DNA of 64,000 bases from Kitasatospora sp. NBC_00458 (lineage in GTDB: Bacteria > Actinomycetota > Actinomycetes > Streptomycetales > Streptomycetaceae), in the NCBI RefSeq assembly GCF_036013975.1, contig NZ_CP107904.1, positions 3,038,001-3,102,000 of the forward strand. Direction: 5' to 3'. Both the position numbers and the translations under genes were made by a program. The notes under the pieces are model-generated. The model saw only the letters and a list, made by a program, of their open reading frames with translations, did not search any database and had not been told where the DNA came from. Shown in pieces: positions 8,561-17,268 of this stretch (positions within the stretch are counted from its first letter, which is position 1; each line of letters opens with the position of its first letter).

Positions 8561-9790
8561 TCAGTCCACCAGGTCACGCACGACCGCGTCGGCCAGCAGG
8601 CGCCCCCGGAGGGTGAGGACCGCGCGGCCGGCGGCGTGGGGGGCGGCGTCGAGGAGGCCGTCGGCCAGGTGCTGCCGCGCGGCCTTCAGGCCGGTCTCCG
8701 TCAGCAGGTCCAGCGGGATGCCCTCGGCGAGGCGCAGCTCCAGCAGGATCCGCTCGACCCGGCGGTCCTCGGCGGTGAGCCGCTCACGGCCCTGGGCGGG
8801 GGTGCGCCCCTCGGCGAGGGCCTGCGCGTAGGCGGCCGGGTGCTTGGCGTTCCACCAGCGGACGCCGCCGACGTGGCTGTGCGCGCCGGGGCCCGCGCCC
8901 CACCAGTCGCCGCCGGTCCAGTACAGCTCGTTGTGGCGGCAGCGGCCCTCGGGGGCGGTGGACCAGTTGGAGACCTCGTACCAGGAGTAGCCGGCGGCGG
9001 TGAGCGCCCGCTCGGCGATCAGGTAGCGGTCGGCGTGCACGTCGTCGTCGATCATCGGCAGTTCGCCGCGCTTGACCCGGGCGGCGAGCTTCGTGCCGTC
9101 CTCGACGATCAGCGAGTACGCGGAGACGTGGTCCGGGCCGGCGCCGATCGCCGCGTCCAGGGAGGCCCGCCAGTCGTCGTCGGACTCGCCGGGGGTGCCG
9201 TAGATCAGGTCGAGGTTGACGTGCTCGAAGCCGGCGGCGCGGGCCTCGGCGACGCAGGCCTCCGGGCGGCCGGGGGTGTGGTGGCGGTCGAGCAGCTGCA
9301 GGACGTGCGGCCGGGCGCTCTGCATGCCGAAGGAGACCCGGTTGTAGCCGCCCTCGCGCAGTTCGGCCAGGTACGCCGGGTCGACCGACTCCGGGTTGGC
9401 CTCGGTGGTCACCTCGGCGCCGTCGGCGAGCCCGAACTCCTCGCGGATCGCGGCCAGCATCCGCACCAGGTCGCCGGCGGGCAGCAGGGTGGGGGTGCCG
9501 CCCCCGAGGAAGACGGTCCGCACCGGCAGGTCGGCGTCCCCCAGCACCTTCCGGGCGTGGCGGACCTCGGCCACCACGTTGTCGGCGTACGTCTCCTGCG
9601 AGGCGACGGCGCCCGAGGAGCGCAGCTCGGTGGCGGTGTAGGTGTTGAAGTCGCAGTAGCCGCAGCGGCTCGCGCAGTAGGGCACGTGCAGGTAGAAGCC
9701 GAACGGCCGGGAGCCCAGTCCGTCGAGCGCGGACACGGGCAGGGAACCGTCGGACGGCACCGGTTCGCCGTCGGGGAGTGCGGAGGGCAT
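8561..9790 (-). CDS. hemW: Radical SAM heme chaperone HemW
   Basis: A 409-residue HemW, formerly called oxygen-independent coproporphyrinogen oxidase. It binds heme and transfers it to target proteins. The radical-SAM cluster motif CASRCGYCDF (Cys 39, 43, 46) is followed by FLGGGTPTLL, TTEANPES, RVSFGMQS and LDLIYGTPGE, with the C-terminal HemW domain after about 300. ATG at 9788-9790. The last 66 bases are duplicated at 7888-7953. In many actinobacteria it lies near hrcA-dnaJ, as here. Confidence 0.93.
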   Translation of the reverse strand: MPSALPDGEPVPSDGSLPVSALDGLGSRPFGFYLHVPYCASRCGYCDFNTYTATELRSSGAVASQETYADNVVAEVRHARKVLGDADLPVRTVFLGGGTPTLLPAGDLVRMLAAIREEFGLADGAEVTTEANPESVDPAYLAELREGGYNRVSFGMQSARPHVLQLLDRHHTPGRPEACVAEARAAGFEHVNLDLIYGTPGESDDDWRASLDAAIGAGPDHVSAYSLIVEDGTKLAARVKRGELPMIDDDVHADRYLIAERALTAAGYSWYEVSNWSTAPEGRCRHNELYWTGGDWWGAGPGAHSHVGGVRWWNAKHPAAYAQALAEGRTPAQGRERLTAEDRRVERILLELRLAEGIPLDLLTETGLKAARQHLADGLLDAAPHAAGRAVLTLRGRLLADAVVRDLVD

Positions 9791-9800
9791 GACCCCATTG

Positions 9801-9838
9801 TCCCGTACGGCCCGGGTGCTCCCCCGGGCCGTACGGGA
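9801..9838 (-). terminator. Terminator downstream of the acyl-CoA ligase
   Basis: A perfect 16-bp stem (9801-9816 with 9823-9838) and 6-nt loop, starting 9 nt past the fadD stop and ending before the hemW start. It probably ends the fadD transcript. Confidence 0.8.
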
Positions 9839-9847
9839 CGGGGCGGC

Positions 9848-11770
9848 TCAGGCCTCGTTGGCGCCCGCGTACATCGCGGTCACGGCGTCCGCGTACTCGC
9901 GCTCGACCACCGGGCGCTTGATCTTCAGGCTCGGGGTGAGCTCGCCGTGCTCGACGTCCAGGTCGCGCGGCAGCAGGTGGAACCTCTTCACCGTCTGCCA
10001 GCGCTGGAGGTCGGCGTTGAGCCGCTGCACGAAGCCGTCGATCAGCTTGTGCACCTGCGGGTCGGCGACCACCTCGGCGTAGGACTTGCCGGCCAGGCCG
10101 TGCTCGGCGGCCCACGGCATGATCGCCGCCTCGTCCAGGCCGATCAGCGCGGTGCAGAAGTTGCGGCCGTTGCCGATCACCAGGATGTTGCTGACGAACG
10201 GGCAGACCGCCTTGAACTTGCCCTCCACCTCGCTGGGCGCGACGTACTTGCCGCCGGAGGTCTTGAACATGTCCTTCTTGCGGTCGGTGATCCGCAGGAA
10301 GCCGTCCGCCGACAGCTCGCCGATGTCCTCGGTGTGGAACCAGCCGTCGGCCTCCAGCACCTCGGCGGTCTTCTCCGGCAGGTTGTGGTAGCCGCGCATG
10401 ATGCCGGGGCCGCGCAGCAGGATCTCGCCGTCCTCGGCGATCCGGACCTCGGTGCCGGGCAGCGGGCGGCCGACCGTGCCGACCCGGATGTCCTCCGCCC
10501 GGTTGACGCACGAGCCGGCGCTGGTCTCGCTCAGTCCGTAGCCCTCCAGGATCGGCACCCCGGCGCCGACGAAGAAGTAGCCGATCTCGGGGGCGAGCGC
10601 GGCGCTGCCGGACACCGCGCCGCGCAGCCGGCCGCCGAACGCGGCCCGGATCTTCGCGTACACCAGCTTGTCGGCCAGGGAGTGCTTGAGGCCGAGGGCG
10701 AACGGCACGCGGTCGCTGCCGGTGGCGATCCGGTTGGCCTGGGCGGTGCGGGCGTACTCGCGGGCGGTGCGGGCCGCCCACAGGAAGATCTTGTACTTGG
10801 CGCCGCCCTCCGCCCGGGCCTTGCCGGCGATGCCGTTGTAGACCTTCTCGAAGATGCGCGGCGCCGAGGCCATGATGGTCGGCCGGATCACCGGCAGGTT
10901 GTGGATGATCCGGTCGACCCGCCCGTCCAGGGCCATCACGTGGCCGGTGGCGATCTGCCCCGAGATCAGCGTCTTGCCGAAGACGTGCGACAGCGGCAGC
11001 CACATGAACTGCACGTCGTCGGCGGCCAGCAGCCCGCTGGCCTCCTGCGCCCTCCCCTCGTACGCCCAGCAGTCGTGCACCAGGCGCACGCCCTTGGGCC
11101 GACCGGTGGTGCCCGAGGTGTAGATGAGGGTGGCCAACTGCTCCTTGTCGAGCGCGGCGATGGTCCGCTCGACGGCGTCGGGGTGCTCGGCCAGGTACTC
11201 GGTGCCGAGCTGTTCCAGCTCGGCGAAGGTGATCACGGTCAGCCCGGCGGCCTCGGGGACCTCGGCGACCGCGTCGAAGAGGATGACGGTCTTCAGCTCG
11301 GGCAGCCGCTCCTGCTCGGCGAGGACCTTGGCCAGCTGGGCGGCGTTCTCGGCGAAGATGGCCCGGGAGCCGGAGTCGGAGAGGATGAACGCGGTCTCGT
11401 CGGCGTTGGTGCTCGGGTAGACGGCGGTGGTGGCCGCGCCCGCGCACATGTTGCCGAGGTCGGCGAGGACCCACTCCAGCCGGGTGGAGGAGGAGAGGGC
11501 GACCCGGTCCTCGGACCGGATGCCCAGCGACAGCAGACCGGCGGCCACCGCGTACACCCGGGTGGCGGCCTGGGCCCAGGTCACCGAACGCCACTGCTCG
11601 GCGCCGGGGGCGCTGTCCGCCGCCTGCTCGTCCACCGGGGCCGGGTAGCGGTAGGCCTCGGCACCCGGGGTGGCGGCGACGCGCTCCAGGAACAGGTGGG
11701 CGACGGAGGCGGGGCGCCCGGCGACGATGTCGGCGCGGCCGGAGTCGATCAGGGACTGCGCGGAACTCAA
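9848..11770 (-). CDS. Long-chain fatty-acid-CoA ligase (FadD15-like)
   Basis: A 640-residue AMP-forming acyl-CoA synthetase that activates fatty acids through an acyl-adenylate. It has the P-loop motif LIYTSGTTGRPKGV (about residue 215), the GYGLSET motif, the WFHTEDIGEL hinge and KTSGGKYVAPSEVE near the catalytic lysine region. I chose TTG at 11768-11770 (MSSAQSLIDSGRADIV) because GGAGG lies 6 nt upstream; the open frame continues further upstream without typical sequence. Divergent from the ABC exporter pair. The exact chain-length specificity cannot be read from sequence. Confidence 0.92.
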   Translation of the reverse strand: MSSAQSLIDSGRADIVAGRPASVAHLFLERVAATPGAEAYRYPAPVDEQAADSAPGAEQWRSVTWAQAATRVYAVAAGLLSLGIRSEDRVALSSSTRLEWVLADLGNMCAGAATTAVYPSTNADETAFILSDSGSRAIFAENAAQLAKVLAEQERLPELKTVILFDAVAEVPEAAGLTVITFAELEQLGTEYLAEHPDAVERTIAALDKEQLATLIYTSGTTGRPKGVRLVHDCWAYEGRAQEASGLLAADDVQFMWLPLSHVFGKTLISGQIATGHVMALDGRVDRIIHNLPVIRPTIMASAPRIFEKVYNGIAGKARAEGGAKYKIFLWAARTAREYARTAQANRIATGSDRVPFALGLKHSLADKLVYAKIRAAFGGRLRGAVSGSAALAPEIGYFFVGAGVPILEGYGLSETSAGSCVNRAEDIRVGTVGRPLPGTEVRIAEDGEILLRGPGIMRGYHNLPEKTAEVLEADGWFHTEDIGELSADGFLRITDRKKDMFKTSGGKYVAPSEVEGKFKAVCPFVSNILVIGNGRNFCTALIGLDEAAIMPWAAEHGLAGKSYAEVVADPQVHKLIDGFVQRLNADLQRWQTVKRFHLLPRDLDVEHGELTPSLKIKRPVVEREYADAVTAMYAGANEA

Positions 11771-12109
11771 CGAGGACCTCCGGGAGCGGGTGGCCGTCTG
11801 AGGGAAGGCTCTGAGGGATTGTCGCGGCGTCCGTGGGGGCGGTCGCCGGCCCCCCGCGGTAACCAGGCCGGTACCGGTGAGTAACAAGGGGGCAATCAGC
11901 AGCCTAGGGGGAAACCGGTCATTCCGTAAGAGGGGGCGCCCAGCTGGCACCCTCCCGATCCGCCGGTGCACGGCACAAGGCCGCCCGCCGGAACGTTCGG
12001 CAAAGGGCTGGACAAAGATCCGGCTCGCTTGCCCGGAATGGCCTGCGCGAGCCGGCCGAAGACCGAGAATTGGGATGCCAAAGCCGCCGCCGACGACAAG
12101 AGTGAGCCA
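11771..12109. other. Intergenic region between divergent fadD and ABC genes
   Basis: 339 nt without a convincing gene. It holds a tandem CTGAGGGA pair (near 11799 and 11811) in the fadD leader and a GACAAT hexamer on the minus strand (11818-11823) that could be a -10, without a clear -35. No promoter for the ABC genes was recognised. Confidence 0.5.
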
Positions 12110-13843
12110 GTGCTGATCAGACTGCTCAGGGCGTACCTCCGCCCGTACACCCGACCGATCACCCTGCTGGTGCTGCTCCAGCTGATTTCCACCCTCGGCC
12201 TGCTCTACCTGCCGACGCTCAACGCCGACATCATCGACAACGGCGTGGTGAAGGGCGACACCGGATACATCCTGCGCGTGGGTGCCGTGATGATCGGCAT
12301 CACCCTGCTCCAGACCCTCTGCGCCATCTGCGCCGTCTACTACGGCGCGCGCACCGCGATGGCCCTCGGCCGGGACGTCCGCACCGACATCTTCGACCGC
12401 GTGCAGGGCTTCTCCTCGCGCGAGATGGGCCAGTTCGGCGCCCCCTCGCTGATCACCCGGACCACCAACGACGTCCAGCAGGTCCAGATGCTGGTGCTGA
12501 TGACGTTCACGATGATGGTGGCCGCGCCGATCATGTGCGTCGGCGGCATCATCATGGCGCTCAACCAGGACGTGCCGCTCTCCGGGCTGCTGCTCGCCGT
12601 GGTGCCCACCCTCGGCGCCGTCGTCATCCTGCTGGTGCGGGCGCTGCGCCCGCGCTTCCGCAGCATGCAGGAGAAGATCGACACCGTGAACCGGGTCCTG
12701 CGCGAGCAGATCACCGGCATCCGGGTCATCCGGGCCTTCGTCAAGGACGACCACGAGCAGGCCCGGTTCGCCGGCGCCAACGAGGACCTCACCGGGGTCT
12801 CGCTCCAGGTCGGCAAGCTGATGGCCTACCTCTTCCCCAGCGTGATGCTGGTCGTGAACGTCTCCAGCGTCGCCGTGCTCTGGTTCGGCGCCCACCGGAT
12901 CGACAGCGGGGACATGGAGATCGGCGCGCTCACCGCGTTCCTCTCCTACCTGCTGCAGATCCTGATGAGCGTCATGATGGCCACCTTCATGTTCATGATG
13001 GTGCCGCGCGCCGAGGTCTGCGCCGAGCGGATCCAGGAGGTGCTCACCACCAGCTCCAGCGTCGTCCCGCCCGCCGCCCCCGTCACCGAGGTGCTCCGCC
13101 GCGGCCACCTCGAACTGCGCGACGTCGACTTCCGCTACCCCGGGGCCGAGGCCTCGGTCCTGCGCGGCATCGACATCGCCGCCAGCCCCGGTGAGACCAC
13201 CGCCGTCATCGGCTCCACCGGCAGCGGGAAGTCCACCCTGCTCGGCCTCGTCCCCCGGCTCTTCGACGCCACCACGGGCCAGGTCCTGCTCAACGGCGTC
13301 GACGTCCGCGAACTCGCCCCCGAGACCATCGCCGACAGCGTCGGGCTCGTCCCGCAGAAGCCCTACCTGTTCTCCGGCACCGTCGCCAGCAACCTCCGCT
13401 ACGGCCGGCCGGACGCCACCGACGAGGAGCTCTGGCACGCCCTGGAGATCGCCCAGGCCAAGGAGTTCGTCGAACAGCTCGCCGAGGGCCTGAACGCGCC
13501 GATCGCCCAGGGCGGCGGCAACGTCTCCGGCGGCCAGCGGCAGCGCCTGGCCATCGCCCGCACCCTGGTCCGGCGGCCCGACATCTACCTCTTCGACGAC
13601 TCGTTCTCCGCGCTCGACTACGCCACCGACGCCAGGCTGCGCAAGGCCCTCGCCCGCGAGACCTCCGACGCCACCGTGGTGATCGTCGCCCAGCGCGTCT
13701 CCACCATCCGCGACGCCGACCGGATCATCGTCCTCGACGAAGGCGCCGTCGTCGGCAGCGGCACCCACGGCGAACTCATGGCCGGCAACCCGACGTACCG
13801 GGAGATCGTGCTCTCCCAGCTCACCGAGCAGGAGGCGGCGTGA
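12110..13843 (+). CDS. ABC exporter half-transporter, degenerate-site subunit
   Basis: A 577-residue type IV exporter half: six transmembrane helices (about 1-320) and an ATPase domain. Walker A is GSTGSGKST (about 368-376) and the signature is intact (VSGGQRQ, about 471). The Walker B catalytic glutamate is replaced by Asp (LFDDSFSALD) and the switch histidine by Gln (VIVAQRVST). This is the pattern of the subunit contributing the non-hydrolysing Walker site in heterodimers such as TM287/288. The GTG start at 12110 gives VLIRLLRAYLRPY; ribosome site weak (AAGAGTGAG), and longer in-frame starts exist. Its stop overlaps the next start (GTGA), so the two are translationally coupled. Confidence 0.9.
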   Translation: MLIRLLRAYLRPYTRPITLLVLLQLISTLGLLYLPTLNADIIDNGVVKGDTGYILRVGAVMIGITLLQTLCAICAVYYGARTAMALGRDVRTDIFDRVQGFSSREMGQFGAPSLITRTTNDVQQVQMLVLMTFTMMVAAPIMCVGGIIMALNQDVPLSGLLLAVVPTLGAVVILLVRALRPRFRSMQEKIDTVNRVLREQITGIRVIRAFVKDDHEQARFAGANEDLTGVSLQVGKLMAYLFPSVMLVVNVSSVAVLWFGAHRIDSGDMEIGALTAFLSYLLQILMSVMMATFMFMMVPRAEVCAERIQEVLTTSSSVVPPAAPVTEVLRRGHLELRDVDFRYPGAEASVLRGIDIAASPGETTAVIGSTGSGKSTLLGLVPRLFDATTGQVLLNGVDVRELAPETIADSVGLVPQKPYLFSGTVASNLRYGRPDATDEELWHALEIAQAKEFVEQLAEGLNAPIAQGGGNVSGGQRQRLAIARTLVRRPDIYLFDDSFSALDYATDARLRKALARETSDATVVIVAQRVSTIRDADRIIVLDEGAVVGSGTHGELMAGNPTYREIVLSQLTEQEAA

Positions 13844-15933
13844 CCACGCCCGACAAGCCCGCGCCGGACCGGACGAACCCGCCCACCGGCGGCCCGGGTG
13901 GACCCGGTGGACCCGGGGGTCCCGGTGGACCCGGCAGAGGCGGCCCCGGCCGGCCCGGAGGCGGCCGGCCCGCACCGGCCGGCGACTCCCAGGCCGCCGC
14001 AGCCCGCCGCGGCCCCGCCGGCCCCGGCCGCTTCATGGGCGGCCAGGGCGCCGAGAAGTCCATGGACTTCAAGGGCTCCGGCAAGCGCCTGCTGAAACTC
14101 CTCCGCCCGGAACGCGGCCTCATCGCCGGCGTCCTCGGCCTCGGCGTGCTCAGCATCGGCTGCGCCGTCATCGGCCCCAAGATCCTCGGCAACGCCACCG
14201 ACCTGATCTTCGCCGGCGTCGTCAGCGGCCGCTTCCCGGCCGGCGCCTCCAAGCAGGAGGTCGTCGACGCCGTGCGCGGACGCGGCGACGACGACATCGC
14301 CGGCCTGCTCTCCTCCGTCGACTTCGTCCCCGGCCAGGGCATGGACTTCGGCGCCATCGGCACCGTCCTGCTCTGGGTGCTGGCGATCTACGTCGCGTCC
14401 TCCGTCTTCGGCGTCGTCCAGGGCCGCCTCGCCGCCCGCGCCATCCAGCGGGCGGGCTACCGGCTGCGCCAGGACGCCGAGGCCAAGCTCGCCCGGCTGC
14501 CGCTCAGCTACTTCGACCGGCAGCCGCGCGGCGAGGTGCTCAGCCGGGTGACCAACGACATCGACAACATCAGCCAGACGATGCAGCAGACCACCGGCCA
14601 GGTGATCAACTCGCTGCTGACCGTGGTCGGCGTCCTCGCCATGATGTTCTGGATCTCCTGGCTGCTCGCGCTGATCGCCCTGATCGCCGTCCCGCTCTCG
14701 GTGCTCGTCGCCACCCGGGTCGGCAAGCGCGCCCAGCCCCAGTTCGTCCAGCAGTGGAAGTCCACCGGGCAGCTCAACGCGCACATCGAGGAGATGTACA
14801 CCGGGCACACCCTGGTCAAGGTCTTCGGCCGGCAGAAGGAGTCCGCCGAGACCTTCCGCGAGCACAACGACGCCCTCTACGCGGCCAGCTTCAAGGCCCA
14901 GTTCATCTCCGGCGTCATCCAGCCCGCGATGATGCTCATCGGCAACCTGCAGTACGTGCTGATCGCCGTGGTCGGCGGCCTGCGGGTGGCGAGCGGCGCG
15001 CTCAGCATCGGCGACGTCCAGGCGTTCATCCAGTACTCCCGGCAGTTCAGCCAGCCGCTCACCCAGGTCGCCAGCATGGCCAACCTGGTGCAGTCCGGCG
15101 TCGCCTCCGCCGAGCGCATCTTCGAACTCCTCGACGCGCCCGAGCAGACCCCCGAACCGGCCATGCCGGAACGCCCCGACGCCCTGCGCGGCCGGGTCGT
15201 CTTCCAGGACGTCGCCTTCCGCTACGACCCCGGCAAGCCGCTCATCGACGACCTCTCGCTCAAGGTCGAGCCCGGCCAGACCGTCGCCATCGTCGGCCCC
15301 ACCGGCGCCGGCAAGACCACCCTGGTCAACCTGCTGATGCGGTTCTACGAGGTCAGCTCCGGCCGGATCACCCTCGACGGCGTCGACATCGCCGCGATGT
15401 CCCGCGAAGACCTGCGCTCCGGCATCGGCATGGTCCTCCAGGACACCTGGCTGTTCGGCGGCACCATCGCCGACAACATCGCCTACGGCGCCGACGGCGC
15501 CACCCGCGAACAGGTCGTCGAAGCCGCCCGGGCCGCGCACGTCGACCGCTTCGTCCGCACCCTCCCGGAGGGCTACGAGACCGTCATCGACGACGACGGC
15601 GCCGGCGTCAGCACCGGCGAGAAGCAGCTGATCACCATCGCCCGGGCCTTCCTCGCCCAGCCGTCGATCCTCGTCCTCGACGAGGCGACCAGCTCGGTCG
15701 ACACCCGGACCGAGGTGCTCATCCAGCGCGCCATGGCCCGGCTGCGCAGCGGCCGCACCAGCTTCGTGATCGCCCACCGGCTCTCCACCATCCGGGACGC
15801 CGACGTGATCCTGGTGATGGAGGACGGCTCGATCGTCGAGCAGGGCACGCACGACGAGCTGATCGCCGCCGACGCCGCGTACGCGCGGCTCTACAAGGCG
15901 CAGTTCGCCGAGGCGGTCGCCGAGGTCGAGTGA
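13840..15933 (+). CDS. ABC exporter half-transporter, catalytic-site subunit
   Basis: A 697-residue partner of the preceding gene. The first ~60 residues are a Gly/Pro-rich cytosolic extension with four GGP repeats; the six-helix domain and ATPase follow. Walker A is GPTGAGKTT (about 485), Walker B keeps the catalytic Glu (LVLDEATSSVD) and the switch His is present (FVIAHRLST). Its signature is degenerate: STGEKQ in place of SGGQ (about 589). Together the two subunits give one consensus ATP site (this Walker A/B with the partner's SGGQ) and one degenerate site. It exports an unknown substrate, drug or lipid. GTG start, 4-nt overlap with the upstream gene. Confidence 0.92.
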   Translation: MTTPDKPAPDRTNPPTGGPGGPGGPGGPGGPGRGGPGRPGGGRPAPAGDSQAAAARRGPAGPGRFMGGQGAEKSMDFKGSGKRLLKLLRPERGLIAGVLGLGVLSIGCAVIGPKILGNATDLIFAGVVSGRFPAGASKQEVVDAVRGRGDDDIAGLLSSVDFVPGQGMDFGAIGTVLLWVLAIYVASSVFGVVQGRLAARAIQRAGYRLRQDAEAKLARLPLSYFDRQPRGEVLSRVTNDIDNISQTMQQTTGQVINSLLTVVGVLAMMFWISWLLALIALIAVPLSVLVATRVGKRAQPQFVQQWKSTGQLNAHIEEMYTGHTLVKVFGRQKESAETFREHNDALYAASFKAQFISGVIQPAMMLIGNLQYVLIAVVGGLRVASGALSIGDVQAFIQYSRQFSQPLTQVASMANLVQSGVASAERIFELLDAPEQTPEPAMPERPDALRGRVVFQDVAFRYDPGKPLIDDLSLKVEPGQTVAIVGPTGAGKTTLVNLLMRFYEVSSGRITLDGVDIAAMSREDLRSGIGMVLQDTWLFGGTIADNIAYGADGATREQVVEAARAAHVDRFVRTLPEGYETVIDDDGAGVSTGEKQLITIARAFLAQPSILVLDEATSSVDTRTEVLIQRAMARLRSGRTSFVIAHRLSTIRDADVILVMEDGSIVEQGTHDELIAADAAYARLYKAQFAEAVAEVE

Positions 15934-15950
15934 CGGCGACGGACACCGGG

Positions 15951-15999
15951 CGGGAGCCCGGGGCGGGAGGCCCGAGGGCCGCTCCGTCCCGGGCTCCCG
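15951..15999 (+). terminator. Terminator after the ABC exporter operon
   Basis: A 12-bp perfect stem (15951-15962 with 15988-15999), 17 nt past the stop codon, with a 25-nt GC-rich loop that can fold further. Confidence 0.65.
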
Positions 16000-16113
16000 C
16001 CGTCGGGGGCGGTACCCGGGGCGCCCGGCAGGCTCCCGGCCTGCGACCACGCCCCCGGCCGGGCCCCGGGCCGCCCCGACCCCGCCGCTCTTCATGATCG
16101 CGACGACCGGCGC

Positions 16114-16119
16114 TACCGT
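16114..16119 (+). promoter_or_regulatory. -10 element for the sigJ-like gene
   Basis: TACCGT lies 7 nt before the GTG start at 16127, the spacing of a leaderless transcript. No clear -35. Confidence 0.4.
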
Positions 16120-16126
16120 AGGGCCC

Positions 16127-17128
16127 GTGACTGACGACCTGTCGACCGCGGCCGCGAGCACCCCGGCCACCGGAGCCGCCCGGCCCGCCCCGAACGGCCG
16201 TCCGGCCACCGGCACCGGGCCCGCCACGGACGCCACCGACGCCACGGACGCCACCGACGCGTTCGAGGCGAACCGGCGGTACCTCGGCTCGGTCGCCTAC
16301 CGGCTGCTCGGCTCCTTCACCGACGCCGAGGACGCCCTCCAGGAGGCCTGGCTGCGCTGGCGCTCCGTCGACGCCTCCACCGTCGCCGACCCGCGCGCCT
16401 TCCTCACCACCGTCGTCACCCGCCTCTGCTACGACCAGCTCGGCTCCGCCCGCGCCCGCCGGGAGGCCTACTTCGGCGAATGGCTGCCCGAGCCCGCCGT
16501 CTCCTACCAGGACGCCCCCGCCTCCCCCGCCGAGATCGCCGAACTCGGCGAGTCCGTCTCGCTGGCCCTGCTCGCCGTCCTGGAACAGCTCACCCCGGCC
16601 GAACGCGCCGCGTTCGTGCTGCACGACGTCTTCGCCGTCGGCTTCGAGGAGATCGCCGGCTCGCTCGACCGCACCCCCGACGCCGCCCGCCAGCTGGCCT
16701 CCCGCGCCCGCCGCCGGGTCAAGGCCGGCAGCCGCCGGGCCACCGCCGACCCGGCCGAACACCGGCAGGCCGTCGAGGCGTTCGCCGCCGCCACCGCCCG
16801 CGGCGACATCGAGAGCCTGCTGGCCGTCCTCGACCCCGAGGTGGTCTGGCACTCCGACGGCGGCGGCATCGTCACCGCCGGCGCCCGGCCCGTGTACGGC
16901 GCCGACAAGGTCTCCCGCCTGGTCACCGGCCTGGTCGCCAAGTTCCTCACGCCCGAGTCGGTCATCGGCTTCGCCCTGGTCAACGACGCGCCCGGGCTCA
17001 TCTGGTACGAGCGGCCCGGGCAGGTCGCCGGCGTGATGGCCTTCACCGTCGCCGACGGCCGGATCACCGAGGCCCACGTGGTCGTCAACCCGGAGAAGCT
17101 CACCCACCTGAACGTGACGACCCCCTGA
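16127..17128 (+). CDS. sigJ: ECF sigma factor, ECF41/SigJ type with SnoaL-like C-terminal domain
   Basis: A 333-residue extracytoplasmic-function sigma factor with its own regulatory C-terminal extension instead of a separate anti-sigma. Region 2 (about 45-110, FTDAEDALQEAWLRWRSV) is followed by the WLPEP linker motif, region 4 (LTPAERAAFVLHDVFAVGFEEIA) and a SnoaL/NTF2-like domain with DGGG and NPEKL. WLPEP, DGGG and the NPxKL motif are the published hallmarks of ECF41. The start could be GTG 16127 (leaderless) or ATG 16094. A Thr/Ala/Asp tandem repeat sits in the N-terminal tail. The next gene is an oxidoreductase preceded by a sequence matching the ECF41 promoter, the usual genetic arrangement. 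Confidence 0.9.
   Translation: MTDDLSTAAASTPATGAARPAPNGRPATGTGPATDATDATDATDAFEANRRYLGSVAYRLLGSFTDAEDALQEAWLRWRSVDASTVADPRAFLTTVVTRLCYDQLGSARARREAYFGEWLPEPAVSYQDAPASPAEIAELGESVSLALLAVLEQLTPAERAAFVLHDVFAVGFEEIAGSLDRTPDAARQLASRARRRVKAGSRRATADPAEHRQAVEAFAAATARGDIESLLAVLDPEVVWHSDGGGIVTAGARPVYGADKVSRLVTGLVAKFLTPESVIGFALVNDAPGLIWYERPGQVAGVMAFTVADGRITEAHVVVNPEKLTHLNVTTP
16223..16258 (+). repeat. Two perfect 18-bp tandem units in the sigJ-like gene
   Basis: An 18-bp unit occurs twice without change and encodes the ATDATD stretch in the disordered N-terminal tail. Each unit is in frame, so copy-number change would not disrupt the protein. Confidence 0.85.
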
Positions 17129-17149
17129 CCGACGTGTGATGCGGGCCAC

Positions 17150-17176
17150 TGTCACACTCCGGCCGGCCGCGTCGTC
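17150..17176 (+). promoter_or_regulatory. Predicted ECF41-type promoter
   Basis: TGTCACA (17150-17156), 16 nt, then CGTC (17173-17176). TGTCACA and CGTC are the -35 and -10 motifs described for ECF41 sigma factors. The site lies 21 nt after the sigma gene and about 90 nt before the oxidoreductase start. Confidence 0.75.
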
Positions 17177-17268
17177 CCCTTCCCGAACACGCGCAGAAGC
17201 GCTCCCCGGCGACCCCGGGGGTGCCGCGAGAGGGCGCCGCCGAAGGCGCCGCGAAGGAGCGGGACGAC

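Noticed and set aside
8636..11884. Very long plus-strand open frame over hemW and the acyl-CoA ligase
   Set aside because: It is antisense to two genes with clear family motifs, its translation has no domain and an odd Gly/Val/Asp composition. High GC at third positions keeps antisense frames open.
9848..13975. Reading the acyl-CoA ligase as a 1375-residue protein from 13975
   Set aside because: The extra N-terminal part is antisense to the first ABC gene. TTG at 11770 with GGAGG gives a normal 640-residue enzyme.
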